A stretch of DNA of 5,645 bases, taken from the NCBI GenBank assembly GCA_946482355.1, contig CAMLRE010000162.1, positions 1 to 5,645 on the forward strand, given 5' to 3'. Each line of letters starts with the position of its first letter. Position 1 is the stretch's first letter. This DNA comes from an uncultured Bdellovibrio sp. Its GTDB lineage: Bacteria; Bdellovibrionota; Bdellovibrionia; Bdellovibrionales; Bdellovibrionaceae. The translations under genes and the position numbers were made by a program. Positions 1 to 5,645 of this stretch are shown here, in pieces. The notes under the pieces are model-generated. The model saw only the letters and a list, made by a program, of their open reading frames with translations. It was not told the origin of the DNA and searched no databases.

Positions 1-1
1 G

Positions 2-490
2 CAGGCGATTGGCGATAACGTGGCCCGTGGTATCGGTATGATGGGTGCTGTTTCGTTACTTCGTTTTAGAACAAACATTAAAGACCCACGTGACATGTTT
101 TTTATCTTCGCCTCGTTAGCGCTTGGTCTGGCAGCAGGCGCTCACTCGTACATTATTGCAGTCTTTGGAACGATTGCTTTTGCGGTGGTGGCAGTGATTT
201 TACATAAAACACCATTTGCTAATGAAACTTACTTTGATGGTTTACTGCGTTTAAACTTAGATAAATCGGGGCAAGATGTCCGCGAGCTAGAGAAAATCTT
301 GACCGAATACTGTAAACATTTTTACTTACTCAATGTTCGCGAAGTCGCTCAAGGTGACCGCGTGGATTACACTTACCAAATTAAATTTAAAGACGGCAAA
401 ACATCACACGACCTTGTGGTTCAGGTTCAAAAACTTTCTTCTGCCAAAGCTGTGAATGTGATGATGCAAGAAACTGTCGTCGACTTATAA
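2..490 (+). CDS. DUF4956-type inner-membrane protein, C-terminal part (5' end outside window)
   Basis: Partial gene: the reading frame is open to the left edge, and residues encoded before the first GTG (base 20) continue the conserved segment, so the true start lies upstream. The visible 162 residues begin in a glycine-rich membrane segment followed by the motif RFRTNIKDPRD (fragment residues 21-31), typical of the DUF4956 family. Two hydrophobic segments follow (about 33-46 and 50-67), then a soluble tail from about residue 75. The tail reads as beta-alpha-beta-beta-alpha-beta (a ferredoxin/ACT-like order), ending in VVDL. Family function is not established; members are often encoded beside VTC polyphosphate-polymerase-domain proteins, and such a gene sits three genes downstream here. 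The soluble tail is probably cytoplasmic, from the positive-inside rule around RFRT and the loop after it. The GIGMMGA segment recalls MgtC/SapB proteins, an alternative relationship. Family call fairly sure; role unknown. Confidence 0.85.
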   Translation, partial: QAIGDNVARGIGMMGAVSLLRFRTNIKDPRDMFFIFASLALGLAAGAHSYIIAVFGTIAFAVVAVILHKTPFANETYFDGLLRLNLDKSGQDVRELEKILTEYCKHFYLLNVREVAQGDRVDYTYQIKFKDGKTSHDLVVQVQKLSSAKAVNVMMQETVVDL

Positions 491-493
491 GGA
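489..493 (+). promoter_or_regulatory. Ribosome binding site of the adaptor gene
   Basis: AAGGA overlaps the stop codon of the DUF4956 gene and lies 7 bases before the ATG at 501. It supports that start and shows that the two genes are on one transcript. Confidence 0.75.
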
Positions 494-500
494 TATAAAG

Positions 501-2282
501 ATGAAACAAGTTAAAGATAAAAACCATAATTTAATCTGGACTTCGATTGCGGCGGCCATTGTGATCTGCGCTTTACTATACAATTCAATCCGTGTTGAGC
601 GTATCGGGTTTTTAGGAATTGCCGATTCTAAAGAATTACAAATTAACTTCGAATATCCGGTTGAAGTAAAACGTGTTCACGTCATCCAAGGGCAAAACGT
701 TCGTAAAGGCGATTTATTATTAGAACTTGATCAATCCGAGTTAAACACAAAAATCCGCGAAGTTGATTTTAACATGAACCGTCTACAATCAGAGATTAAT
801 TTACGTAAGCAGTTTGCGCGTATTATTCCTAAATCTTCAAAAGCTGCGGCTAAAAATGCCGGTGAATTTACAAATCCGTTACAGTCTGAATATAATGATC
901 TCGTTAAAGAAAAAGACTACTTAGAAAAGAAAAAAAGAAGCCTCTATGTGTTTTCACCGGCCGATGGCGTAGTTGGCCAAATCAACTTTAAAACCGGTGA
1001 AAAAGTAAATGGCTTTTCAACGATCATGACTTTATCAAACAACTCACCGACTTTCGTAACTGGCTTTATTAACGAAAGTTTAGATGTCGCTTTAACTGAA
1101 GGCCAACAGGTCAAAGTTCGTTCAGCGACTCGCGCAGGCGTTGCTTCAACGGCGGTGATTAAAAGTATTGGTCGCAGAACTGTCGAAATGCCGACACGTT
1201 TATTAAAATATCAAACGTTAGTGGCTTACGGACGTGAGATCACTTTAGAGTTAAGTGAAAATAACCAGTTCTTAATTGGTGAGAAAGTTGTCGTTGACCC
1301 GTCAAAACCGATGTTAAGTTTTATGGCCATGGCGAAAGCTTCTAAAAATGAGCTTTCTCACTTTGAAGTTTCAAACCAGTTTTCTTTAAAGAAAATGGAT
1401 ATTCCGACTTCAGTTTATGAATTAACTAAATTTGAACCCTCAGGAGCTATCTGGTTAGCTGATTTAAACAAGTATCTTGTGATCAGCGATGACACTGATG
1501 ACACTCATTCACCACTTTTATTTTTAATGAACCGCGATGGCAGTATTGACAGTGCGCCGTTAAAAATTTCAGGCCTTCCTGAAATTATGGATATTGAATC
1601 CATCACGCAAGATGGCCAGTTTATTTATCTTTTATCTTCACAATCACGCAACTCAAGCGGTGATGTTAAAAACAACAGAAGCTTAATCGTTAAAGTAAAA
1701 CGTGAAGGTTTAGAATTAACGGCTGTATCATACTTTCAGTTACGCCCGTTATTAATGGATGCTTTGGCTAAATCAAAAGATGCAGAACTAAATACTTTAG
1801 GTTTAACGATTCAAGCCGGCACTGTTAAAAACGGTGATCTTGATATTGAAGGCATGACTCTTGTGGGTAATGATATTTTAATCGCCTTAAAATCACCGCA
1901 TAATACGTCTGATGAAAGCTATATCTTACGCCTGTCTAATAAAGACTATATCTTTACGAATAAGTATTTTCATTCATCGCAAGTTTCAATTGCGGCTAAA
2001 CTTAACTTCACAGGTAAAACCGAGTTTGACGAAAAAAACAAAATGGGTTTAAGCGACCTGGTTTATGTCAATGGAACATACTACCTATCTACAACTTGCA
2101 AAAAAGCGAACTGTTCAGCTTTATGGAAAACAACGTCACTAGATAACGAACATTTAAAACTTTTAAAAACGTTTCCGGTGAACCAACTTGAAGGCGTGGC
2201 TATTGGTCAAAACAACGAAATCTTAGGTGTTTTTGATGAAGGCAAAAGCGAACCTTATTATTTTATCAATGAAGCGCAATAA
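501..2282 (+). CDS. HlyD/membrane-fusion-type periplasmic adaptor fused to a C-terminal beta-propeller-like (DUF3616/phytase-like) domain
   Basis: 593 residues. A short basic N-terminus is followed by one membrane anchor (about 11-30), so most of the protein should lie in the periplasm. Residues 45-76 form the first half of a biotinyl-lipoyl-like domain (PVEVKRVHVIQGQNVRKGD). Residues 77-147 look like a short helical hairpin. FSPADGVVGQINFKTGEKV (151-169) closes the lipoyl domain, and 183-267 is a beta-barrel-like adaptor domain. This part is a standard membrane fusion protein. The extra half, about 300-592, is unlike ordinary adaptors: it contains EPSGAIWLADLNKYLVISDD (312-331) and three spaced motifs of the form (I/L)E(G/S): DIESIT (364-369), DIEGMTL (448-454) and QLEGVAI (562-568). 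This pattern fits DUF3616 or esterase-like phytase propellers. C533 and C538 could form a disulfide. The gene starts 10 bases after the DUF4956 gene. The adaptor call is strong; the propeller family is inferred from motifs, and catalytic activity is unproven. Confidence 0.85.
   Translation: MKQVKDKNHNLIWTSIAAAIVICALLYNSIRVERIGFLGIADSKELQINFEYPVEVKRVHVIQGQNVRKGDLLLELDQSELNTKIREVDFNMNRLQSEINLRKQFARIIPKSSKAAAKNAGEFTNPLQSEYNDLVKEKDYLEKKKRSLYVFSPADGVVGQINFKTGEKVNGFSTIMTLSNNSPTFVTGFINESLDVALTEGQQVKVRSATRAGVASTAVIKSIGRRTVEMPTRLLKYQTLVAYGREITLELSENNQFLIGEKVVVDPSKPMLSFMAMAKASKNELSHFEVSNQFSLKKMDIPTSVYELTKFEPSGAIWLADLNKYLVISDDTDDTHSPLLFLMNRDGSIDSAPLKISGLPEIMDIESITQDGQFIYLLSSQSRNSSGDVKNNRSLIVKVKREGLELTAVSYFQLRPLLMDALAKSKDAELNTLGLTIQAGTVKNGDLDIEGMTLVGNDILIALKSPHNTSDESYILRLSNKDYIFTNKYFHSSQVSIAAKLNFTGKTEFDEKNKMGLSDLVYVNGTYYLSTTCKKANCSALWKTTSLDNEHLKLLKTFPVNQLEGVAIGQNNEILGVFDEGKSEPYYFINEAQ
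1488..1505 (+). repeat. In-frame 9-base tandem duplication (GATGACACT x2)
   Basis: Two perfect adjacent copies of GATGACACT encode Asp-Asp-Thr twice (residues 330-335 of the adaptor fusion). They sit in a probable loop just after a predicted beta strand of the propeller. The codon-level identity suggests a recent small duplication rather than chance protein similarity. Confidence 0.8.
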
Positions 2283-3390
2283 TTTATTTTTTCTAATTTT
2301 AGCGTTTGTGGGATTTAAGGCTTTAGCCTTTCAATCCCCGTTTAAAGACGCTCAGTTAAGTGTGGCTAATAAAGATCTTGAAGGCCAGCAGTACGAGTAC
2401 GCTTTAAAGTTTAAGCTTTACGGTGCTGAAGAGTACAAACGCTGGGGTAAAGTGCGTGATATCGACCAACGTTTTAAATCGATTAATAACCAGTTTATCA
2501 ATTCTGAAGTTGATCTTAATAACGTACGTAACTACATCCAGGCTTTAGATATTAAACAAAAACAAAAGCAATACAGCGAATACAATAAATGGATGAGCAA
2601 GTTTCGCGATACTTTAACTGCGACTTATGAAAACTCTGACACTGATGTCAGCACAGTTATGAAAATCATCGCTCAAGACGAAGAAAAACAACTTCTAGGT
2701 CTTGAATTAAATGAGCAAAAAAACGAATTAGTACCACTTCTTTCACAAATGCGTTTATCGTGGGAACAAATTCCGGATGAAGCACAGTTAAATGTTAAAA
2801 ACATTCACCAGCTAGTCGATTCATTTAGCACAAACTACCTAGATTCTCAGTCAGCCAAAGCCTACGATTTATATTCAAAACTTGCGATGGCGCAGTATGA
2901 ATTTGAACGTGTTGAAGACACCGCCATCTTTGATGGCTTTGAAGTGATTTACGAAAAAGATTTTGAGAAAGATAACGATAAAGGTAATTACGGTATAAAA
3001 GCTGTTTTTAATCTTAATTTCTTACGTGAATTTAAAACACTTTATTATTCAGACCGTTATAACTTACAAAGAAAACTCTTAATCGAGCGCACGAATACAC
3101 AAACACGTACGAACGAACTTAAACATATTAAAGAGACTTTAAAAAGCGATATTGAACTGATGTTATCTCTTCAGAAGTCGAGCTTTAAAGAAGATAAATT
3201 CTTAGGTAACAAGAAAAACATCTATAACGTGATTGATCTACAAACGATTCAAAGCTTAATGAAAAATAAGTTTGAGAAAAATGCTAAACTTGTTTCGTTA
3301 AAAACTTCGATCTTAGAAAAGATCTTAACTTTGATGTACGAATCCGAACGTCCGTTAACTTTAGTTGAGCTTAGAAAGTATGTCAGATAA
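2269..3390 (+). CDS. Secreted helix-rich protein, possible divergent TolC-like outer-membrane factor
   Basis: 373 residues from the ATG at 2269, chosen because it gives a clean signal peptide: MKRNN, a hydrophobic core (6-19) and a likely signal-peptidase I cut after ALA (18-20). The mature protein is rich in long charged helices (about 60-115, 125-165, 170-215 and 260-360). Two segments that look like beta strands, about 38-52 and 219-252, each precede long helices. The second (GIKAVFNLNFLREF, then RYNLQRKLLIERT) is laid out like the second repeat of TolC-family proteins. This two-fold layout, the length, and the position just behind an adaptor gene suggest an outer-membrane factor, but no decisive family motif is visible; a periplasmic coiled-coil protein is the alternative. 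No Cys follows the signal peptide, so it is not a lipoprotein. The start overlaps the adaptor gene by 14 bases without a clear ribosome binding site, suggesting translational coupling. An ATG at 2236, with AGG 8 bases upstream, is a possible alternative start. Confidence 0.5.
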   Translation: MKRNNLFFLILAFVGFKALAFQSPFKDAQLSVANKDLEGQQYEYALKFKLYGAEEYKRWGKVRDIDQRFKSINNQFINSEVDLNNVRNYIQALDIKQKQKQYSEYNKWMSKFRDTLTATYENSDTDVSTVMKIIAQDEEKQLLGLELNEQKNELVPLLSQMRLSWEQIPDEAQLNVKNIHQLVDSFSTNYLDSQSAKAYDLYSKLAMAQYEFERVEDTAIFDGFEVIYEKDFEKDNDKGNYGIKAVFNLNFLREFKTLYYSDRYNLQRKLLIERTNTQTRTNELKHIKETLKSDIELMLSLQKSSFKEDKFLGNKKNIYNVIDLQTIQSLMKNKFEKNAKLVSLKTSILEKILTLMYESERPLTLVELRKYVR

Positions 3391-4156
3391 TCAGGCTGGC
3401 GTATCGCCCCTATTCTTTGAACGCTACGAGATCAAATATCTGATCCCGTACCGCCTTGTTGATCCGATTTCTGAGTACGTAAAAGCCTACTGTGATATGG
3501 ATTATTATTCGCAGATTTCGCCAGATACGTTTTATACCATTAATTCGTTGTATTTAGATTCTCCGGTTCATACGTTTTACCATAACAGCGACGGTGTAAA
3601 TCCAAAACGTTTTAATATGCGTATTCGTTCATACGGTGATGATCCCAAACCGCCGTATTTTTTTGAAGTGAAAGAAAAGACGGCTGATTTTGTAAAAAAA
3701 AGCCGCGCTAAAGTTAAAACCGCCGATATTCAATCTATCTTAGAAGGCACCTATAGCCCTGAAGATATCGATATGAGTTCTAAAAAGAATTTAGATAAAT
3801 TTTTAAGTTACGCCCAGATCTATAATGTTAGACCACAGGTTTTAACTCAGTACCGTCGCCGGGCTTTTTTATCAAATGTTGAAGATTATGTGCGTATTAC
3901 ATTTGATGTAGATCTAAAGTGCAAAGAAGAAAACACTTTTAATCTTTGGCCTGATGATCGCGAAATGTTGAGCTATGACTCATCACTTATCTTTGATGAT
4001 GGTGTAGGTAGTGAAAGTTTAGCTATTCTAGAACTTAAATGCGAAAGTCGCGTACCACTATGGTATTTAGATTTAATCCGCGTCTTTGAATTAGAGCGCG
4101 GATCTTTTTCTAAATACGGTAACTCGCTAGAGCGTGTGACTAAACTTTATCTTTAA
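3380..4156 (+). CDS. VTC-domain (polyphosphate polymerase-type, triphosphate tunnel fold) protein
   Basis: 258 residues from the ATG at 3380, with no signal peptide or membrane segment, so cytoplasmic. Motifs of the VTC/polyphosphate polymerase domain run through the whole length: FERYEIKY (13-20), SLYLDSP (56-62), RIRSYG (81-86), FFEVKEK (94-100), KKSR (106-109), TQYRRRAF (156-163), ITFDVDL (173-179), ILELKC (216-221) and SFSKYG (242-247). In the yeast Vtc4 catalytic domain, corresponding Arg/Lys residues line a tunnel that binds the polyphosphate chain, and a Glu on the far wall binds the metal; here R81, R83, K98, R159, E218, K220 and K245 look like the counterparts, so the enzyme is probably active. 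It lacks the SPX domain and membrane helices of the yeast subunit; the DUF4956 protein may supply the membrane part. The gene overlaps the preceding one by 11 bases and has only a weak purine-rich stretch before the ATG. Its true substrate (polyphosphate or another nucleotide-derived product) cannot be read from sequence. Confidence 0.9.
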   Translation: MSDNQAGVSPLFFERYEIKYLIPYRLVDPISEYVKAYCDMDYYSQISPDTFYTINSLYLDSPVHTFYHNSDGVNPKRFNMRIRSYGDDPKPPYFFEVKEKTADFVKKSRAKVKTADIQSILEGTYSPEDIDMSSKKNLDKFLSYAQIYNVRPQVLTQYRRRAFLSNVEDYVRITFDVDLKCKEENTFNLWPDDREMLSYDSSLIFDDGVGSESLAILELKCESRVPLWYLDLIRVFELERGSFSKYGNSLERVTKLYL

Positions 4157-5166
4157 ACGATTTCTTCACCTTTTAAAAACACTTTACCAGAACCTGGTTT
4201 TACTTTTCCTAAGACAAATGTTTTTTCACCGAATTCGTGCAGCGCTTGCATAATAGCTTCTGGTTTATCAGTAGCGATCACAAACCCCACACCCATATTA
4301 AATGTTTTATGAAGTTCTAATTCACTCAAACCACTCATATCACACACTGCTTGCATAAAAGCCGGTAAGCTTGCTGTTTGAGTGACTTCATAATCAAACT
4401 TTTCATTCATGCGCGGAATATTTAAAAATCCAGAACCTGTGATATTAGCTAGACCTTTGATATTATCTTTAAATTTTGCAAGTAACGATAACACGCTATT
4501 TACGTAAATTCTTGTAGGTGTAAGACAATCTTTTTTAAGCTGCTCTAATTTTGCGGCTGTTAATTTTTGACTAGCGATATCGGTAATGATTTTTCTAACT
4601 AATGAATAACCGTTCGAATGAAAACCTGAACTTTGAATCGCCACTAACGTATCGCCTGATTTTAATTTTGTGCCATCAACTAAGTTATGCGTGAAAACTT
4701 CACCTACTGAAAAGCCAGCTAAGTCGTAATCACCATCTTGGTATATGCCTGGCATTTCTGCGGTTTCACCACCAATCAGAACCATTTTTGACTGTAAACA
4801 GCCTTCAACAATTCCTTCAATGATTTTTTCAGAAGTTTTAAGTTCTAGTTTTGAACTGGCAAAATAATCTAAAAAGAATAACGGCTTTGCGCCTGAGCAA
4901 ATTAAATCATTCACACACATCGCCACTAAATCAATTCCGATTGTATCATGCTTATCAAGCTCAATCGCAAGTTTTAGCTTTGTTCCTACCCCATCAGTGC
5001 TTGATGCTAAGAATCGTTCTTGATCCATTTTGTAAAGAGCACAAAAGCCCCCTACCCCGCTCTGCACACTTTGGTTATAGGTAGACTTCACCATTTGTGA
5101 AATTTTATTCACAAACACATCAGCTTTATCAATATCTACACCACTGTCTTTATATGAAATAGCCAT
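4153..5166 (-). CDS. purM: Phosphoribosylformylglycinamidine cyclo-ligase (AIR synthetase)
   Basis: Complete, 337 residues, close to the usual family length. The enzyme closes the imidazole ring of formylglycinamidine ribonucleotide with ATP to give aminoimidazole ribonucleotide, in cytoplasmic de novo purine synthesis. Clear family motifs: STDGVGTKLK (56-65), MCVNDL (83-88, with the SGAKPLFFLDY segment after it), GGETAEMPG (132-140), GFHSNGYSLVRK (181-192) and NMGVGF (290-295). The usual AHITGGG segment reads ANITGSG (240-246) and is followed by a slightly shortened linker to NIPR. The start is fixed by an in-frame TAG two codons upstream and an AGGAGG ribosome binding site. It lies 31 bases downstream of purH on the same strand, so the two are probably co-transcribed. 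Its stop codon shares the TTAA palindrome at 4153-4156 with the stop of the convergent VTC gene. Confidence 0.98.
   Translation of the reverse strand: MAISYKDSGVDIDKADVFVNKISQMVKSTYNQSVQSGVGGFCALYKMDQERFLASSTDGVGTKLKLAIELDKHDTIGIDLVAMCVNDLICSGAKPLFFLDYFASSKLELKTSEKIIEGIVEGCLQSKMVLIGGETAEMPGIYQDGDYDLAGFSVGEVFTHNLVDGTKLKSGDTLVAIQSSGFHSNGYSLVRKIITDIASQKLTAAKLEQLKKDCLTPTRIYVNSVLSLLAKFKDNIKGLANITGSGFLNIPRMNEKFDYEVTQTASLPAFMQAVCDMSGLSELELHKTFNMGVGFVIATDKPEAIMQALHEFGEKTFVLGKVKPGSGKVFLKGEEIV
4186..4207 (+). terminator. Weak candidate terminator of the four-gene operon, inside the 3' end of purM
   Basis: On the + strand, ACCAG (4186-4190) and CTGGT (4194-4198) form a 5-base-pair stem with a 3-base loop, followed by TTTTACTTTT. 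It lies 30 bases past the VTC-gene stop, in the antisense of purM codons. The stem is short, so this is only a candidate. Confidence 0.22.
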
Positions 5167-5178
5167 AGTCTAGCGTTG

Positions 5179-5184
5179 CCTCCT
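5179..5184 (-). promoter_or_regulatory. Ribosome binding site of purM
   Basis: AGGAGG on the - strand, 12 bases before the purM ATG, a slightly long spacing. With the in-frame TAG at 5170-5172 it settles the start of purM. Confidence 0.75.
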
Positions 5185-5197
5185 GCGCGTCCGCGCT

Positions 5198-5645
5198 TTA
5201 GTGACGAAAATGTCTTACGCCCGTCATTACCATGGCGATACCGTACTTGTTACAAGCCTCAATCACTTCGTTATCACGAATACTTCCGCCCGGCTGAACG
5301 ATGGCTTTAATGCCCACTTCGTGACAAACATCAACTGAGTCGGCAAACGGAAAAAACGCATCTGAAATCATTAAGACTTGATCCATCGGGATATTTTTCA
5401 TTTTTGCTCGGTGAACTGCCAATAAACGTAAGGAATCAAGTCGGTTTGGTTGACCCATGCCTGTACCGACTAAAGAAAATCCAAGATCAGTTTTTGCTAC
5501 TAAAGCAATGCCGTTTGATTTTAAGTGTTTACACGCAAGCACTCCGAAATCGACTAGCTCTTGGTGATTTGCTGTTAACGCATTTTGGGTCACAAGTTTT
5601 GCTTCTTCAGCTTTTACTGATCTTTCATCTTCGTCCTGAATTAAA
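5198..5645 (-). CDS. purH: Bifunctional AICAR formyltransferase/IMP cyclohydrolase, C-terminal end (5' part outside window)
   Basis: Partial gene: the frame stays open to the right edge of the window, giving about 148 C-terminal residues of a protein usually a little over 500 long. PurH performs the last two steps to IMP: formyl transfer from 10-formyltetrahydrofolate to AICAR (C-terminal domain), then ring closure (N-terminal domain). The visible part belongs to the transformylase domain: KHLKSNGIALV, GTGMGQPNRLDS (family GxGxGQxxRxdS pattern), SDAFFPFADSVD, QPGGSIRDNEVI, and the hallmark C-terminus VMTGVRHFRH directly before the stop. The AICAR-binding KH motif and the cyclohydrolase domain lie outside the window. 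The GTG at 5593 is an internal Val codon, not the start. purM follows 31 bases downstream, giving a purH-purM pair. No truncation or frameshift is seen in the visible part. Confidence 0.98.
   Translation of the reverse strand, partial: LIQDEDERSVKAEEAKLVTQNALTANHQELVDFGVLACKHLKSNGIALVAKTDLGFSLVGTGMGQPNRLDSLRLLAVHRAKMKNIPMDQVLMISDAFFPFADSVDVCHEVGIKAIVQPGGSIRDNEVIEACNKYGIAMVMTGVRHFRH

Noticed and set aside
20..22. GTG as start of the first gene
   Set aside because: The frame is open to the window edge, and codons before it (QAIGDN...) continue the conserved membrane segment, so it is an internal Val codon.
2227..2229. GTG as start of the secreted protein
   Set aside because: It would place 14 extra residues before a well-formed signal peptide; ATG at 2269 (or at 2236) is more likely.
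3309..3324. Inverted repeat GATCTT/AAGATC with 4-base loop
   Set aside because: It is inside a coding region with no T-run after it; probably chance in AT-rich sequence.
3365..3367. TTG as start of the VTC gene
   Set aside because: The ATG at 3380 is a better start codon, gives a smaller overlap, and the domain begins only at residue 13 from there.
4851..5084. 77-codon + strand reading frame
   Set aside because: It lies wholly antisense to purM, has no ribosome binding site, and its translation shows no recognisable domain.
5591..5593. GTG as start of a short - strand gene
   Set aside because: The frame continues to the window edge and the protein is plainly the C-terminal part of PurH.

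Overview
This window appears to come from an AT-rich (about 40% G+C by eye) Gram-negative bacterium. The signs are a periplasmic-adaptor protein, a secreted coiled-coil protein with a signal peptide, and heavy use of TTA leucine codons. A bdellovibrio-like lineage (Bdellovibrionota) would fit the style and gene content, but nothing in the sequence proves it. No RNA genes, insertion sequences, CRISPR arrays or integration signs are visible, and there is no gene-free stretch longer than about 30 bases.

Left part (2-4156, + strand): four tightly packed genes that look like one translationally coupled operon, whose start lies outside the window. They are (1) the C-terminal part of a DUF4956-type inner-membrane protein; (2) a HlyD/membrane-fusion-type periplasmic adaptor fused to a C-terminal beta-propeller-like domain resembling DUF3616/esterase-like phytase domains; (3) a secreted, helix-rich protein that may be a divergent TolC-like outer-membrane factor; and (4) a VTC-type polyphosphate-polymerase-domain protein (triphosphate tunnel fold) with its charged tunnel residues present. 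Spacing is +10, -14 and -11 bases.

Right part (4153-5645, - strand): a purine biosynthesis pair, the C-terminal end of purH followed 31 bases later by complete purM. It converges on the + operon so closely that the two terminal stop codons share the palindrome TTAA.

Working idea (inference): pairing of DUF4956 with VTC-domain proteins is a known gene association. Here the pair is interleaved with an adaptor and a possible outer-membrane factor, while no ABC, RND or MFS transporter is visible. The four proteins could form a trans-envelope assembly in which the cytoplasmic VTC enzyme makes a phosphate polymer (or modifies another substrate), the DUF4956 protein serves as inner-membrane partner, and the adaptor plus the secreted coiled-coil protein span the periplasm. 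The phytase-like propeller on the adaptor would suit a phosphoester theme. This is the most interesting content of the window; the purine genes are ordinary housekeeping.
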